The notes beneath the pieces were generated by a model, which made no database searches, had not been told where the DNA came from, and worked only from the letters and a program-made list of their open reading frames with translations. Positions 19,152 to 30,268 of a DNA stretch of 64,000 bases are shown piece after piece. The stretch comes from Coptis chinensis. Lineage: Eukaryota > Streptophyta > Magnoliopsida > Ranunculales > Ranunculaceae. The stretch covers positions 30,372,001 to 30,436,000 of the forward strand of contig CM027380.1 of NCBI GenBank assembly GCA_015680905.1, written 5' to 3'. Each line of letters begins with the position of its first letter. Position 1 is the first letter of the stretch. The translations under genes were made by a program, and so were the position numbers.

Positions 19152-22100
19152 TTAACTACAATTTCTCAAGTACATAGTGCCTTCCTTATCCCTCGTGATT
19201 AGTACATGCATTTTTTGATCCATCGAGGGAATAAAGAGCACCAATCCATTACACTCGTCTCTATTTAATTTCGATAAGTAGTCAGCTACTTGGTTACCTT
19301 CCCTGAAGACATGGACAAAGGATACTATGTCAAACTTTGAGCTCACTGTTTGAATCACTATACCAGTGTTCCTACTGATTACCACGGTGGCTTACCTTGC
19401 TTTGTTAAAATCTGTACCCCCTGCATAGAGTCTGATTGCACTTTAATTCGTGTTATCCTTAGCTGCTCCGCACATTCCAGCCCCTTTAGAATAGCTAGCA
19501 GTTCCTAATAGATCACCGATTTCTTCTTTGAACTGCCATTTATGTCGCTGTAGCACTTCCCCATCTCTATCCCTCAATACACCTCCATAACCTGTCATCC
19601 CCTTTGTACCGACCCATCCGTGTTTAGAGCCACCGCCTCACTCCCCGGTTTCTCCCATTTGACCCATCTTTCCTCCTTTTTGTGTTTACTTGGACCCTAA
19701 TACCCAACCTCTCCAACATCACTTTAGCTCCCACGCCCTCCTCAGATAGCTTCTAGCGCCTTCCCCATGTATATCTTCATGTTATTTATGACCTTTTGGC
19801 TTACCTCATCAGCTGCCTTGGATCGATTCCTCTTTAGCCTCCAATTTAAACTCGATCCATATAGCTTGCAATCTTTGCACAAGTAAAGGCTCGAATCACT
19901 TCCGACACCATGTTATTCTTCCCGCTTAGTCTCATTAGGTAGTACCATTCTTCATGTGATGCTCTTTTATCTGCCCCCTGGTAGACCCATCGCCTTTCTT
20001 GAACTCTTCCCGGACTATCTTGAATATGAGCAATCAAAAAGAGATGAGTGAACTCTCTCCCGGGTTACCACACAAACAAAGACTTTGTATTTCTTATTAC
20101 CTTCTTTGCCACCAAATGATTACGTGTTTGGGAGAGTTCCGGAGAACGAAATTGCCAAACAAAGTGAAGGAATGCTTTGGTACCGAGTACTTCCCCGGAC
20201 TATCTTGAACCATTTGACTTTACTCCTCACATTCTTTAGTAATCGAAAGTGCGCGATGTTGTTGAAAATACTCCCGAAATGTTAGGGCGTCCATATGACT
20301 GGTCCTCCATGATGTAGGAGTTAATCTCCGTATCCATGATCCATTTCTTAATTTCGCATTCTTGTAGATCAGTGATTACTCTCGTCCAACCACCATCAGC
20401 TATCACTTCTGACACCATTGCGTCTTCTGGGATTTCATTTGCTAGCAATGTTTTGGCCTCGACTATTTAGGAACAAATTGGTCCGAACACCATGGGTCAT
20501 GCCGGAAGTCGGGTACTCTTACCATTCGCACATCAGATTCGAAATGTACTTCCATGAGATCTCTCTATGTTTCAGTATGCCCCTCCACACCCATGAACAG
20601 TCCCTCGGTGCTTTCATAGTCCAGAAATGTCTCTGCTTGATGTGGTGTTGCCAAGACCATTTTACCCATAGACAATCCGATTTTTGTGCCAGTTTAAAAA
20701 CCAAACCGCAGTATGCAGCTTTATTCCACACTCTAGGATCAACCAGGCCTATCCCTCCTTGTTCTTTATCTAGTCTGAGAGTCGCACTACTCGGGTGATG
20801 CATCTTCTTTTCCATGCTTGGCCCAACCCATATAAACCTGTTACATATCTTTGCCACCTTTTCTATCACCGTCTTCGGAAGCACAAAAATTTGAGCCCAA
20901 TAGGTTTGAAAGGAGGCTAGCACTGATTTCACCAATTGCACTCGTCCCGCTCGGTTGAGTTCCTTATTCTTCCAGTTTGATATTCTAGCCGTAATCTTCT
21001 CTATTAGTGGCAAGCATTCTCTTACACCGAGTCTCGTAGCGGTGAGGGGGAGGCCTAGGTAGGTAACAGGTGGTGCAACCACTGAGATGTGCAGAACTGC
21101 TGCCAACTCAAGCCCTTCTGCTTCATTCATGCTACCTGGGAGTAGTGTAGTCTTATCTTTGCTGAAATGGAGCCCTGTTGCATCAGAGAAGATTTTCAGA
21201 GTATCCCTTATTGCCTTCAGAGATTCAATGTTACCTTTGCGAGAATATTAGAACGTCGTCCCTCGCAAAACAGAGGTGTGATATATTTAGCTTCCTACAC
21301 TTCGAATGAGAGCACCGAAGTTCATCATCTGCAAGTCTTGTTGAAGAAGAGTACTCGGAATTTCCATAACCAATACAAACAAATACTGGCGAGACCGGGT
21401 CACCCCCGCCAAAAACTCTTCTTCCTTCAAAATAACCTTCCGGCATCCCATTCACCATAACTGAAAATGTAGGGGTGGTATAGCACATTTTAGCCCATTC
21501 TATGAACAACCCAGGAAACTTGAATCGTCCCAAGATGGGAAGGGCCTGCCATGAGACAGAGTCATACGCCTTTTTGATATCAAGTTTGATTGCACACCTC
21601 TTCTGCCCCTGTTTTCTCGAATATCCCCTTAGCAACTCATGAGCTAGCAAAAGATTGTCTTGTATCGACCTCCCCGGTATGAAGGCTGATTGGGAATTAG
21701 AGATAATCCCCGATATACACTTCTTCATCCTATTGGTTATGACTTTCGACACACATTTATATAACGTGTTACAGCAAGCTATTGGACGAAACGAGCCAAC
21801 AGAGTCTGCATATTTCATCTTCGGTATGAGACAGAGAAATGTGGCATTAATGCCTCCAGGAATTTTCCTGTGTTTGAATATATATTGGATAGATCTGATA
21901 AACTCTGCTCCAATCACATCCCAGCTCTTTTTGAAGAAACAGGCATTAAATCCGTCCGGTCCTGGGGATTTATTGTCCTCTATACCAAACAAAGCTTCCT
22001 TTATCTCGTCTGCCGAAATAGGGCCAATAAGAAAATCACTTGTGGCCTAATCGATCTCTTTTACTGTGAGGGTATTAAGAAACCCAGGGTCACAGTAAGC

Positions 22101-23339
22101 TTCCGAGGGCACTCCCAGCAGCTCCAAATAGTACTGTAGAAACGCCTTTGCTACATGGTTCCTCCCTTCTCTTTTTATACCTTGTGCATCTATAATTACC
22201 CCCACTGAATTTCGGGTTTTTTTTTCCTTTATCGCATTGAAAAAGTATGCACTGCACTTGTCCCCGAAGCACAACCAGTCAATATCCGTTTTGTGAAATA
22301 TATCCGCTTCCTCCATTTTTATCAAGCTACATAGCTTATCTCTTAGCTCGTACTCATGAGCACTCAGGGCACAGTCCACCGGATTCTTATGTAGCAAGTC
22401 TTGCACTTCCTGTAGTTGCATTCTTGCTTCTTCGACCCTCCTTTGAATATCACTGCTTAAGGATCTTGCCCACCCTTTCAAACTAGCCTTTAAGCATTTC
22501 AATTTACTAGTCAACATGAAAGGTGGGCTACCATGATCTGGTATTTCCCAACACTCCTTTAGCGACGCCTGGAAATCATTGTGTAGCAGCCAAAAATTGC
22601 AAAACCTGAATGGGGGATGGTTTCTTTCTGGGCTGTAGAACGACATAACCAATGGGTAGTGATCTGATAACCCCTGGGTTAAAACTTCCACTCTTGTGGC
22701 CACGGTCTGAGCTGCCCAGGCAGCATTGACTACACATCTATCCAGCTTCGACCATTTTCTCATGCTCGCACCTCCACTATTCCAAGTGTAGAAACACCCT
22801 GACACATTATGCTCAAATAGCCCTGCTACATTCAAACAACTTGCGAACGGCTGCGTTTCCCTCGGATGTACAGCTCTATCCCCGATTCTTTCTTGGGAGA
22901 ATAACACATTATTGAAGTCTCCCATGACACACCAAGGCCCATGAATACCTACACTTAAGGCCTTTATCTCCTCCCACAAAATCAGCCTATCTTTCTGCTT
23001 ATTACTCGCATACACGAAAGTTACCAAAAAGCTGAAGCCTTGCTGCAAAATTGTAACCTTACAGTGCACAAATTGACCCCCTTCCACCTCCTTTTGAACA
23101 GTCAATACACTTGGGTCCCAACAGATCCAGATGCGCCCATATTCATCACTTGTATAGTTATGTTCCAACTGCCATTGCGGACACACTACACTTTTAATTC
23201 TCGCCAATTTCTCCATTCGAACCTTGGTTTACAACACTCCCATACAACTTATTTTATTCTCTTTTATAAATTTCCTCAACTGCTTCGCTTTCGTGCAGTC
23301 GTTTATTTCCCTAACATTCCAGCTACAAAGTCTAATCAT
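19152..23339 (-). pseudogene. LINE ORF2: AP endonuclease, reverse transcriptase, zf-RVT, RNase H
   Basis: The start ATG at 23339 gives MIRLCSWNVREIN, the usual endonuclease start. A TAA about 35 codons in is the first lesion. The endonuclease continues with CVMGDFNNVLFSQERIG, KLDRCVVN and LSDHYPLVMSF. A TAG at 22050-22048 (VKEID-stop-ATSDF) separates it from the RT: NKSPGPDGFNACFFKKSW, SFRPIACCNTLYK, SQSAFIPGRSIQDN and LDIKKAYDSVSW. The catalytic FADD box reads FARDD (extra codon near 21262) and a frameshift follows. Next come LGLPLTATRLG and RAGRVQLVKSVL, a zf-RVT-like segment (20448-20236), and RNase H at the end (FVHVFREGNQVADYLSKLN). Acts in target-primed reverse transcription. Confidence 0.85.
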
Positions 23340-24717
23340 TTACGGCCTTTTTTTTTTACCACTCCCTTTGTTCTTCCCCCTTCCTCTCTTCCCTGACTCA
23401 GGCTGCTTTTTCTGCTCTTCTATTTGCTTCTGAGCTCTTGTTTGCACTGCAGTCCTCTCCACTTCTTCTATTTCTGGTCTAGTCGGTACCACCTTGTCCC
23501 CGAACAACTCTGGCTCTGCATCAGATATATCATCATCTTCCAGGTCTGCCAGTTCCTCGAAAATATTTCTCTCTGCACAGAATACGTTAACTTCCGGGTG
23601 TATGCCTCTCATGTGCTGTATAGGCGTGTGTATAGCTCCTCGGCTCAGAGCCTCAGAAGATTGGTCTCCAAAACAGCTCTCAACGCATCCTGGAGTCACT
23701 ACATTTATGGTACTGAGTGATACAATCTGATTCTGGGCCTGCTGGCCAGTGTCCTCCATGCTACACAGTGTTATCTCACCACTGTCAACATTCCCAGTCC
23801 CCACCCCTTGTTCTGTATCTATACTCACAACTGCTCGCTCCTCTGTTCCTTCACTATCATCACCTTGTACATTTTCATATTCATTCCCCGTTTGGCTCAC
23901 ATTTCCTCCCCTATGCTGTCTGTTGTTATTGTTTTAGCCCCATTTCGCTGCATTGCCTTTTTACGCCATACCCCAGTCGTTCTTACATTACACTGCTCTG
24001 CCGCATGTCCAAACTTATTACAGTTTGTGCAAGACTTCGGCTTCCATGGGTATTCCAATGGTATCTCTACCTCCCGGTTCCCAGCCTTAACAGTTATTAC
24101 ATCTTTGTATTCATAGTTCACTGGGAACTCGATACAGAATCGCGCAAAGGATAATCTTTTCCTTTTCGCTGTTGCATCATCCATAAACATTGGCGTGCCT
24201 CCCACTAAGCTCGCTAGGTATGATAGTCCATCAAATGTCCACATTTCTTTTGGGACATCCATCAGCTTAACCCACAGAGGAATGGACGCTACCTTGTTTT
24301 TGTAGTTATCAACCTCAATTGTCCATGGCTTAACTACAAACACTCTACCCGCAATAAAAATCGGTCCTTCATCCAGCACCATTTGACGATCTTCCGAGCT
24401 CGTAAAACTCATATAAAAGAGTTCCTTGTCTGTGGTAATATCAAAAGACCCTTTCAATTTCCACTTTTTCTCCAAGATTTCCTTCCGCGGTCAAAAGGAC
24501 ATTCTCTTATCCAAAATACCCCACTAGATAATCATCCCATTCCTTTATGCCTTGTTCCAAAGAAATCATTTTGGAACCGAGCAACTCCATCAACAAAAAT
24601 AGGAGAAAACGACTTAAAAGCCACATTTGACTCTGCAGATCCAGCTCGACCAAACAACGAGCTCCAAGAGGTACTACGAGTATTCCCATCCTTGTTTGGG
24701 TTACTAGGAGAAGCCAT
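23340..24717 (-). pseudogene. LINE ORF1 (DUF4283-like domain, CCHC zinc knuckle)
   Basis: Starts MASPSNPNKDGNTRS at 24717. A frame change or stop near 24532 interrupts it, and it resumes as KKWKLKGSFDITTDKELFYM, with PWTIEVDNYKNKVASIPLWV typical of plant LINE DUF4283 proteins. The knuckle CTNCNKFGHAAEQC (C-x2-C-x4-H-x4-C) follows. Near 23897 the frame shifts once more into an acidic and then Lys/Arg-rich tail ending KRGRGKNKGSGKKKRP. The protein would bind LINE RNA. The stop TAA at 23342-23340 is followed at once by the ORF2 ATG in the same frame. Confidence 0.8.
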
Positions 24718-24917
24718 ACTCTAGTTCCAACCAATGAAAACTACCAGCATAAACCAAACAATCCCCAACTACTCCTTTGAACCTCTGCGAACTTAATCTA
24801 TACTTAGATGAGGATTTTACCAGCAGATAGGAGGAAGAAGAGGGACGTTACTATAACCGGCCACTAAGAACCACTCTCTGTCGACAGAGGGGGATTCCTT
24901 TAGTTAAAACAGGACAC

Positions 24918-25810
24918 GTCATTGTATTGTATTTTATGGGACATGTTTTATTTAGTTGGGTGAACTGAAATAGTAGACCCCTTGAGCATGATATTTATTT
25001 ATTTTATGATATTTCATTTTTATTTATTTCTATGAGCATGGAATATCTAGGAAAATTACAAAATGAGTCTGCCTAAGAAGCTTAAGGCGTTTCATGTCAA
25101 AAGTTATTGTCTTGTTCATATAGTCCTTGTAGGTTGAACTTGAAGCTTAAGTTCTCTTTAATTTGTTGGCAGCACATCATATGTCAAAAATAACAATGAA
25201 TGGACATATAAGTGTTAATTGCAAGTGGCATATGTAGTAGGACCAGCTTCTTTGACGACGACCGTACATATTTTGCTCAAATTATTCTAGGTATTTATAT
25301 ATTTTGCATTCAACTATCATACCGATGTTTTACTTTAATTAAAAAAATCGTGTATGTAATTTGTCAATGACTAGTTTACTTGGTTACCTTGTATATGGGT
25401 ACATTTATAGTTATTTTATATCAAGTTATATTCGAGTCTCACCACCTCCTTTCCCATTGCAGAATTCAAGTGGGCTAATGTGTTAAGTTGTTAACGATGT
25501 GATCGAGCTAGGATTTTGGTTCCCTTCAATGAACGAATGCAACAAGTTGGTCGAAATTTTTGGGAGCGAGTCCAATATCATATGATGGACAGTGATGGAT
25601 AAATATCATATGATGACGTATTTTGGATGATACTTTTGTACTTAACTTTGGATAATTAAGTATATAACTTCTTTTTGTTGAAATATTTTGTTGGATTAGA
25701 GTTTATTTGATGGTTTAGTGTTTTGTTTCATATAAATGTTTAAAAATTCAAAAAGAAAAGTTGGGTTAGATCAATTTTAAAACAGGGCAAAAGTGTACAA
25801 GTTTCTGCTA
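24918..25810. other. AT-rich DNA between the LINE and a CACTA end, no intact gene
   Basis: Contains an acceptor-like tttcccattgcag at about 25450-25462 followed by a short possible exon. This could be the remaining 3' end of the CACTA-like gene begun at 18600, but no domain is recognisable. Confidence 0.35.
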
Positions 25811-26341
25811 CACTATAAAGCGTGGACAATGAAAAAAGAATAATTAGCAGCTTTCTCTTTTTGCCACGTTTTGTAGCATTGTTAATGTTTGTTCCAAATA
25901 TCTTTACAAACCACCTTCTGCAACGCCAAATGTGTTGCCAAAGGATTAAATATGAAACTAAACTAATTTTCTCCTATGCCTTCAAGTGTTGCTAATGTGA
26001 TACCTTTTGCAACGCTTTGAAAAATGTGGCCATTGTTCTCTTTCTACTATGCTTATACTGTTGCTAATGCTTTTTTTTTTATAAATAATTATATATTTTA
26101 GAAATGAGAACTCAAAAAAAAATTATTTGCTACGCTTTGTTGCCTTTGGCAACGCTTTCTCGTGTTGTAAAAAAGTTTGAGTATTGGCAACACTTGAAGT
26201 GTGGCCCATTATATTTTGTCTTGCCACAAGCTGCAACATCTTGGCAACGCCAAAAAAAGCGTAGCAAAAGCTCTTTTGCTATGGTTAGGCTATTTTTTGC
26301 TACGCTTAGAAGTGTTGCTAAAAGCCTCATTTCTTGTAGTG
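25811..26341. mobile_element. Small CACTA-like element, or the right terminus of a larger one
   Basis: Starts CACTATAAAG and ends CTTGTAGTG (the reverse complement of CACTACAAG). Between lie many copies of subterminal words built on gcaacgc, gtagca, tgttgcta and cgctt in both orientations. Flanking trinucleotides are cta and cga, a near match to a 3-bp target duplication. The terminal repeats agree for only part of their length. It abuts the truncated E3 integrase on the right. Confidence 0.6.
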
Positions 26342-26349
26342 CGAAGATG

Positions 26350-27421
26350 CACATCTAATCATTGTAGAACTCCATGAGGGAGAATGTGGAAACCATTCAG
26401 CTAGAAGATCTTTGGCAAATAAAATAACGAGGCAAGGATATTTTTGGCCTTAAATGCGAAGAGATTGTTTTCGATATGCAAAAAAGTGTATTCAATGTCA
26501 AATACATGGAAAGGTTATATACATGTTCCAGCTGAGGAATTGCACTGCGTATCGAATCCATGGCCTTTTGTGCTATGGGGCATGGATATTGTCGGTCCTC
26601 TAACACCTGGAAAAGGTAAAAGGCGATTTATGCTCGCTGTCACAGACTATTTCACCAAATGGGTAGAAGCCATAGCGTTACAACACATAAAAGAGCAAGA
26701 TGTGATAAATTTTCTCTTTGAAAGGGTAATATGTCGATATGGATTGTCATATGCCATCATATCGGATAACGACCCACAATTTAAGAGAGGAAAAATAAAA
26801 GCTTTCTTGGAATCATACAAGGTAAATTACTTCACTTTTGCACCATATTATGCTCAAGGTAACAAGCAAGCTGAGGCAACGAATAAAACCATTATGGATA
26901 ACATCAAGAAAAAGCTGGAGGACAAGAAAGGTCTTTGAGTGGATGAACTAAACAATGTTCTATGAGCTTATAGAACGACACCTCGAACTGCCATTGGTGA
27001 ATCTCCTTTCACATTAGCTTATGACATGAAAGCAGTAACTCCATTAGAAATAGTGGTATCGACATCCAGAACCAAAGTCTTAATGAATTGCCAAAATAAT
27101 GAAGTAATAGTAGCAAAAGTCCTCAATCTCGAGGAAATAAGAGATCAAGCAAGATTAAGGCTCGACACATACCATCGGCAGCTCAGAAAAACTTTCAACA
27201 AGAAAGTGAGAGAAAGACATTTTCAGGAAGGTGATTTGGTCTTGAAAATAGTCACTCAAGCAACTAAAGAGAAAGGGGCTGACAAACTAGCAGCAAACTG
27301 GGAAGGGCCTTACATCATTCATAAGGTAGGGATTAATGGAGCTTATTACTTGAAAGATGCACAAGGTGAAGTCTTAGCAAAACCTCAAAATGTAAGCACT
27401 TTGAAAGTATTTTATCCATAA
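26350..27421 (+). pseudogene. Integrase of E3
   Basis: The zinc-finger region (ELHEGECGNHSARRSLA) opens at the truncated edge and is followed by QGYFWP and a TAA. The core has Asp in WGMDIVGPLTPGKGKRR, Asp in AIISDNDPQFKRGK and Glu in GNKQAEATNKT, so the triad is kept. TGA codons follow KKGL and NNVL; the second is Trp in E1/E2 (VLWAYRTTP), and the first fits Trp in the same context. The C-terminal module NWEGPYIIHKV and the end LKVFYP are intact. Four of the five interior blocks are open, so the lesions are point changes. Confidence 0.85.
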
Positions 27422-27544
27422 AGAATATTCTAAGTGTCATGATGTATTTTCGAAGTTATGTATTCAATAAAGAGATTGATATTTCCAAAGGCAATATCTA
27501 TACAAATATCGTAAATCCTAGTATCTGTAGAATTATATATTGAT

Positions 27545-28180
27545 AACAGGTCAAAGAAAAAATCATGGTGATATGTAGATTCTCATCTCGATACCAAGTC
27601 AAAGAAAGAATCCTGGTGATTTGTAAATCCTCATATCGATGCCAGGTCAAAGAAAAAATCATGGTGATCTATAGATCCTCATCTCAATACCAAGTAAAAA
27701 AATCATGTTCTTGGCAGCAATGTCGAGTTCAGGTAAAAAAATCTTGTTCTTGGCAGCAATGTCGAGTTTAGGTAAAAAAAATCATGTTCTTGGCAGCAAT
27801 ATTAAGTTCAGGTAAAAAAATCTTGTTCTTGGTAGCAATGTCGAGTTTAGGTAAAAAAATCATGTTCTTAGCAGCAATGTCGATTTCGGGTAAAAAAATT
27901 CAGTTCTTGGCAGCAATGTCGAGTTCGGGTAAAAAAATCCTGGTCTTGGCAAAAATGTCGATATCAGGTCAAGATCGTGATGAAAATCCTGGTATTGGTA
28001 GAAATGTCGATATTAGGTCAAGATCATGATGAAAATCCTAGTATTGGCAGAAATGTCGATATCAGGTCAAGATCGTGATGATATCGAGATCAAGTAAAGA
28101 ATCATCCTGAGACAATCAAATAAGCTCAAAGAAAATCCTGGTATCTGTCGTGTCATATGCTTGATACCAGGACAAAGAAC
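27545..28180 (+). repeat. Tandem arrays in E3: ~60-bp units then ~39-bp units
   Basis: 27545-27690 holds about three units with ccaggtcaaagaaaaaatc, ctggtgatatgtagat and cctcatctcgata. 27695-27960 holds seven or more units of a shorter derivative (ttcttggcagcaatgtcgagttcaggtaaaaaaatc). 27960-28180 reverts to a longer form with gatcgtgatgaaaatcctgg. The shorter unit appears to have arisen from part of the longer. Short plus-strand frames such as 27784-28029 exist only because the repeats lack stops. Confidence 0.8.
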
Positions 28181-28513
28181 AAATAGGCAAACTCCTAAGG
28201 TATGTAACACAAGGGATACTATTTTTGAGTGAAGTAGTATCGAAATTTTAATTTTTTATTCAAATATATCTTAGTACAAATCGGTCCTACTTTTGAGGGG
28301 AGTAGTATTGAAATTGCAATTTGATTTCCAAATTATTACAAGTGTCTTTTGATAATATTTGTAAATGGAGTAGCATCGGAATTTTTGTTTTTGGTTATTG
28401 CAATGTGAAAAAATTGAATATTTTAGGCACAAGTAGTACGATAATAATTCATTTAAAAATAGAACATTGAAAAGTAAACCAAACGTTCAAAAGTAAAGAA
28501 CATAAAGAAAACA

Positions 28514-28735
28514 TCAATTATCATCCTCATCTTCATCCTCGCCATCTACCTCATCTGCCTCATCATCCTTATACTCATTACCATCATCACCATCAGTTGA
28601 ATGCCCATCATCACCTTTTTCTTCATAGCAATAAGGGTCTCGAAGCCATTCACCTTCTTCTTTTTCTTCTTCTTTTTCGTTTGAATACTCACTGGTAGGG
28701 CAATTTAACCAATGAGACCACTCAAGGAGAACCAT
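28514..28735 (-). CDS. Hypothetical acidic ORF in E3
   Basis: 73 residues, Glu/Asp-dominated, ending DDEADEVDGEDEDEDDN. It lies on the same strand as, and downstream of, the E3 antisense accessory gene, so it could be a terminal exon of that gene or a chance open frame in repeat DNA. No recognisable domain; no acceptor site of good quality just upstream. Confidence 0.25.
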   Translation of the reverse strand: MVLLEWSHWLNCPTSEYSNEKEEEKEEGEWLRDPYCYEEKGDDGHSTDGDDGNEYKDDEADEVDGEDEDEDDN

Positions 28736-29389
28736 GAAAACAACAAAAACAATAAGGAACTATGAAAGATGAGACATTTTGTTTAAGAAATTTGTTGTTT
28801 TCAGTAAGAGGTAACAAGTTAGACTCATGTAGTTTGAGGGTCATTTTAAAGAAGTAAAAAATTATAGAAATGATGATATTTAATGGTGTTTCGCAAAAAA
28901 ACTGAGGAAATTTAATAGTGTTTAGCAAGAAAACGAGGAAATTTAATGATGTTTAGCAAGAAAACAAGGAAGCTTAATGGAATTAGTAATTAGTTGAAAT
29001 TTTAATTTTTTGTTATCTGTGCACGGGACGGTTTAAGAGTGTTAATTTGTTGAATGATAATTCATTAAAATTTAATCGACTGTTAATTCAATGCATGTTA
29101 GATTTTGGGTCAGTTTTATGAATTCATTTATTATTGGTAATGTGAGTCTTTAAGTTGAGTAAATATTCAAGCTAGTGGGTAAATATTACAAGTTTCATTA
29201 CCAAAACTGTCATCAAAAGCAAAGCTACTAGTTCAAATCCTGGTATCTGTAGTGCCCTTGACTCGATACTAGGTCAAAGAAAAAATCCTGGTGATATGTA
29301 GATCCTCATCTCGATACCAGATCAAGAAATCCTGTTCAAAGCAACGGTATCTGAAGAGCTATCTCGATACCCAAGGTATGTTACCAATA

Positions 29390-29860
29390 GATACTAATTT
29401 TAAGTGAGGTAGTATCGAAATTTCCATTTCCTTTTCAAATAATTCTACGTTGAAATTGATACTACTTTTAAGTGGAGTAGTATCGAAATTCCAAATTTCT
29501 TTTTAAATATTGCTAAGTATCAATTGATACTACTTTTAAGTGGAGTAGTATCAAAATTCCAAATTTCTTTTTAAATATTGCTAAGTATCAATTGATACTG
29601 CTTTTAAGTGGAGTAGTATCGAAATTCCAAATTTCTTTTTAAATATTGCTAAGTATCAATTGATACTGTTTTTAAGTGGAGTAGTATCGAAATTCCAAAT
29701 TTCTTTTTAAATATTGTTAAGTATCAATTGATATTGCTTTTAAGTGGAGTAGTATTGAAATTCCAAATTTCTTTTTAAATATTGCTAAGTATCAATTGAT
29801 ACTGCTTTTAAGTGGAGTAGTATCGATATTCCAAATTTCTTTTCAAATATTTCTAAGTAT
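29390..29860 (+). repeat. 68-bp tandem array with an internal palindrome (about 7 copies)
   Basis: The unit contains agtatcaattgatactgc, ttttaagtggagtagtatcg, aaattccaaatttcttttt and aaatattgcta. Copies are over 90% alike. Each has the perfect 16-base palindrome AGTATCAATTGATACT. Earlier degenerate relatives occur at 28200-28400 (gtagtatcgaaatt). 28736-29389 otherwise holds nothing beyond short repeats of a tttagcaagaaaac motif. Confidence 0.9.
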
Positions 29861-30268
29861 AAAAAACTACTAATAGATATATTGTAAATATAAACAAACC
29901 ATAAGGAGCAAAAGAGATCTATTTCATAATTCAAAGAAAATTTAGGAGAATGTGGCAAAACAGACAAGTCATTGTATCAATATTACAAACTAGAACAAAT
30001 CATGAAGAAGCAATTAGTTCTAGATGGAGTTTTGGTTTGGTCTAGATCATTGCATCTGGCCTCGAGACTTAAATCAACATTAGCAAGGATAGCGACTCCC
30101 TTTAGAGTGGTGGGATCAAAAGCAATGTGTCAAGAATGATAGGTGGGGCAATCTCAGTGGGATAAATTGTTTCCACATCCTCATCACTTGCTTCCTTATC
30201 AATCTAAATAGCCTTTTTATCAGTCTCGACCACAACCTTGTCAGTTTCAATAGCAGCCTCAAAAGTAA

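Larger units (their letters stand above)
19107..24905 (-). mobile_element. L1-type LINE with RNase H, near full length
   Basis: Minus-strand non-LTR retrotransposon. Its 3' poly(A) appears as poly(T) at about 19109-19124. The gene order is ORF1 (DUF4283-like plus CCHC knuckle), then ORF2 (endonuclease, RT, zf-RVT, RNase H). The 12-mer aaaacaggacac lies on both sides (19075-19086 and 24906-24917), a likely part of the target duplication, although 20 bases separate the left copy from the poly(T). It is inserted in CACTA-like DNA. Several stops and frameshifts make it inactive. Confidence 0.85.

Noticed and set aside
6645-26341. One giant CACTA element spanning 6645 to 26341
   Set aside because: Both ends start CACTA, but the subterminal words differ (tgacgg at the left, gcaacgc at the right) and terminal repeats agree only for about six bases, so they are probably ends of two different elements.
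27565-28029. Plus-strand ORFs with VKKSCSWQQCRV and ISGKKI repeats
   Set aside because: Products of the E3 tandem array; no protein feature beyond repeat periodicity.
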